Positions 21,011 through 22,203 of a stretch of DNA of 22,203 nt are shown piece by piece. The notes under the pieces were generated by a model. It saw only the letters and a list, made by a program, of their open reading frames with translations, did not search any database and had not been told where the DNA came from. The DNA is from Candidatus Omnitrophota bacterium (GTDB lineage Bacteria; Omnitrophota; Gorgyraeia; Aquiviventales; Aquiviventaceae): the NCBI GenBank assembly GCA_016206675.1, contig JACQRD010000002.1:1-22203 (forward strand). The letters are read 5' to 3'. Within the stretch, counting starts at the first letter, position 1. Every line of letters begins with the position of its first letter. Position numbers and translations under genes: made by a program.

Positions 21011-22203
21011 GTCGCTTGTGCTGTCTGCTGTGTGCTGTGTGCTGTGTGCTGACGAATCGTCTCCTCTAAGATTGTCAACGCGCGGTGGAGCTGGTCTTTC
21101 GTGATGGTCATCGCCGGCAGCAACCGCAGCACCCGCTCCTGCGTGCAGTTGATGAGCAGCCGCTTCGCCCGGCACGCCTCCACGATCGGCCGGCCGTCGA
21201 TGGACAGTTCGATCCCCACCATCAGCCCTCGCCCGCGCACCTGCCGGATGAACGACACTTGGCTTTTCAACCGCTCCAGCCGCTGAAAGAGATACGCCCC
21301 GAGCCGCTTCACCCGCTCCAGCACCTTGTCCTTCTTGATGACCTCCAAGACCGCCGCAATCGCCGCGCAACCTAAGGGGCTGCCGCCATAGGTCGTGGCG
21401 TGGGTTCCCGGCGTGAGCACGTCGGCGACGTTGCGCTTGGCGATCACCGCCCCGATCGGAAATCCCCCGCCGAGCGTCTTGGCGAGCAGCAGCACATCCG
21501 GCTCGATGCCCGCCTGCTGGTAGGCGAACATGGTCCCCGTGCGCCCCATGCCGGTCTGGATTTCATCCGCGATCAGCAGCAGCCTGCGCTCATCGCACAG
21601 CCGGCGCAGGCTAGGCAGGTAGCCGTCATCCGGCACCCGCACCCCGCCCTCGCCCTGAATCGGCTCCACCAGCACCGCCGCGGTCTTCGGCGTGATCGCC
21701 TGCTCGACGGCCTGCAGCTCATTGTAGGGCACGCACACAAACCCCGGCACCAGCGGCTCGAACCCTTCCTGATATTTGCGCTGGCCGGTGGCGCTGAGCG
21801 CGGCCATCGTCCGGCCGTGAAAGGAGCGCTCCATCGTGATGATCTCATGGCGGCCGCCGTGGCCGTGGCCCCATTTGTGCGCGATCTTCACCGCCGTCTC
21901 CACCGCCTCGGCTCCGCTGTTGGTGAAAAACACTTTCCCATCGAAGGAGGCCTCGACTAGCTGCTTGGCCGCCTTCGCCTGATACGGATGGTAGTAGTTG
22001 TTCGACACGTGCAGCAGGCGCGTGGTCTGCCCGCGCAGCGCCTTCGCCACCCACGGATGGCCGTAGCCCAGACCGCTGACTCCCCAGCCGGGAAAGAGGT
22101 CCAGATACTCCTGGCCCTCCACGTCCCAGACCCGGCTGCCCTTGCCCTTGGTGATCACCAGGGGCTGGCGCACGTACGTGTTCATGACGTAGCGCTCGTA
22201 CTG
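21007..22203 (-). CDS. argD: Acetylornithine aminotransferase (5' end outside the window)
   Basis: This class III PLP aminotransferase converts N-acetylglutamate semialdehyde to acetylornithine. Visible motifs are LDLFPGWGVSGLGYGHPWVA, VFFTNSGAEAVETAVKIAHK, ERSFHGRTMAALSATGQ, LIADEIQTGMGRTGTMFAYQ and LLLAKTLGGGFPIGAV with the PLP lysine, then THATTYGGSPLGCAA. An ATG at 22185 is in frame, but the frame stays open to the window edge (QYERYVMNTYVRQP), and family members carry this YE.YVMNTY stretch internally, so the true start is upstream of the window. The C-terminus (QHTAHSTQQTAQAT) is encoded by a heptamer repeat. It overlaps argF by four bases. Confidence 0.94.
   Translation of the reverse strand, partial: QYERYVMNTYVRQPLVITKGKGSRVWDVEGQEYLDLFPGWGVSGLGYGHPWVAKALRGQTTRLLHVSNNYYHPYQAKAAKQLVEASFDGKVFFTNSGAEAVETAVKIAHKWGHGHGGRHEIITMERSFHGRTMAALSATGQRKYQEGFEPLVPGFVCVPYNELQAVEQAITPKTAAVLVEPIQGEGGVRVPDDGYLPSLRRLCDERRLLLIADEIQTGMGRTGTMFAYQQAGIEPDVLLLAKTLGGGFPIGAVIAKRNVADVLTPGTHATTYGGSPLGCAAIAAVLEVIKKDKVLERVKRLGAYLFQRLERLKSQVSFIRQVRGRGLMVGIELSIDGRPIVEACRAKRLLINCTQERVLRLLPAMTITKDQLHRALTILEETIRQHTAHSTQQTAQAT
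21020..21050. repeat. Heptamer tandem repeat in the 3' end of argD, family D
   Basis: Units GCTGTCT and three GCTGTGT (21020-21047) then GCT. Same four-plus-GCT layout as the copies at 15208 and 20068. It encodes the ArgD tail and lies ten bases from the argF start codon. Confidence 0.85.

Noticed and set aside
21011..21370. N-terminal extension of ArgF by about 120 residues
   Set aside because: The extension overlaps argD in another frame and has no OTC similarity; the ATG at 21010 gives a family-length protein.

Overview
All well-supported genes in this high-GC window lie on the minus strand, so transcription runs from position 22203 down to 1. The gene order argD-argF-argG-argH-lysA-dapF-dapA-dapB-dapL-folK-panC-panD-nadX, together with an LL-diaminopimelate aminotransferase, a small winged-helix protein and a minor-pilin cluster, looks like an uncultivated Gram-negative bacterium of the Omnitrophota / PVC-neighbour type. 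That placement is my recollection of gene order and was not tested.

Layout in the direction of transcription. Positions 22203-17392 carry the late arginine pathway (argD, argF, argG, argH). Positions 17231-11394 carry the lysine/diaminopimelate branch (lysA, a probably inserted four-helix-bundle gene, dapF, dapA, dapB, dapL). Positions 11306-8695 carry cofactor genes (folK, panC, panD, nadX); panD and nadX have a good internal promoter inside the end of panC. A roughly 445-base gap (8250-8694) holds a 49-codon basic protein with a GTG start, a strong terminator and the likely uvrA promoter. Then come uvrA, a secreted tetratricopeptide (TPR) protein, a winged-helix protein and cutA. Last is a consensus-like promoter, a cyclic di-GMP class I (GEMM) riboswitch with an intrinsic terminator, and four overlapping minor pilin/pseudopilin genes. 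The window ends (1-260) in a GC-rich stretch that can fold into one long multibranched structure.

Biology: ArgG, PanD and NadX use aspartate directly, and the DAP branch uses aspartate semialdehyde. The middle of the window is therefore an aspartate-centred biosynthetic block feeding arginine, lysine and peptidoglycan, CoA and NAD. The pilin operon appears to be under second-messenger control.

The most unusual feature is a dense set of palindromic repeats at nearly every gene junction. They are built from degenerate 7- or 8-base 'words' (for example GCTGTGT, CCAAATT, GCGAATT, ACCCAAG, GAACCATT), usually with the reverse-complement words in a facing arm. Several sit in frame inside coding sequence (uvrA, dapF) or supply the ends of proteins (FolK, ArgF, ArgD, DapF, the four-helix-bundle protein). 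Two elements of about 145 bases share 15-base terminal inverted repeats and look like miniature transposable elements; one spans the uvrA start codon and the other the dapF stop codon. The four-helix-bundle gene has lower apparent GC than its neighbours and is bounded by inverted copies of one repeat family, as if it were a passenger.
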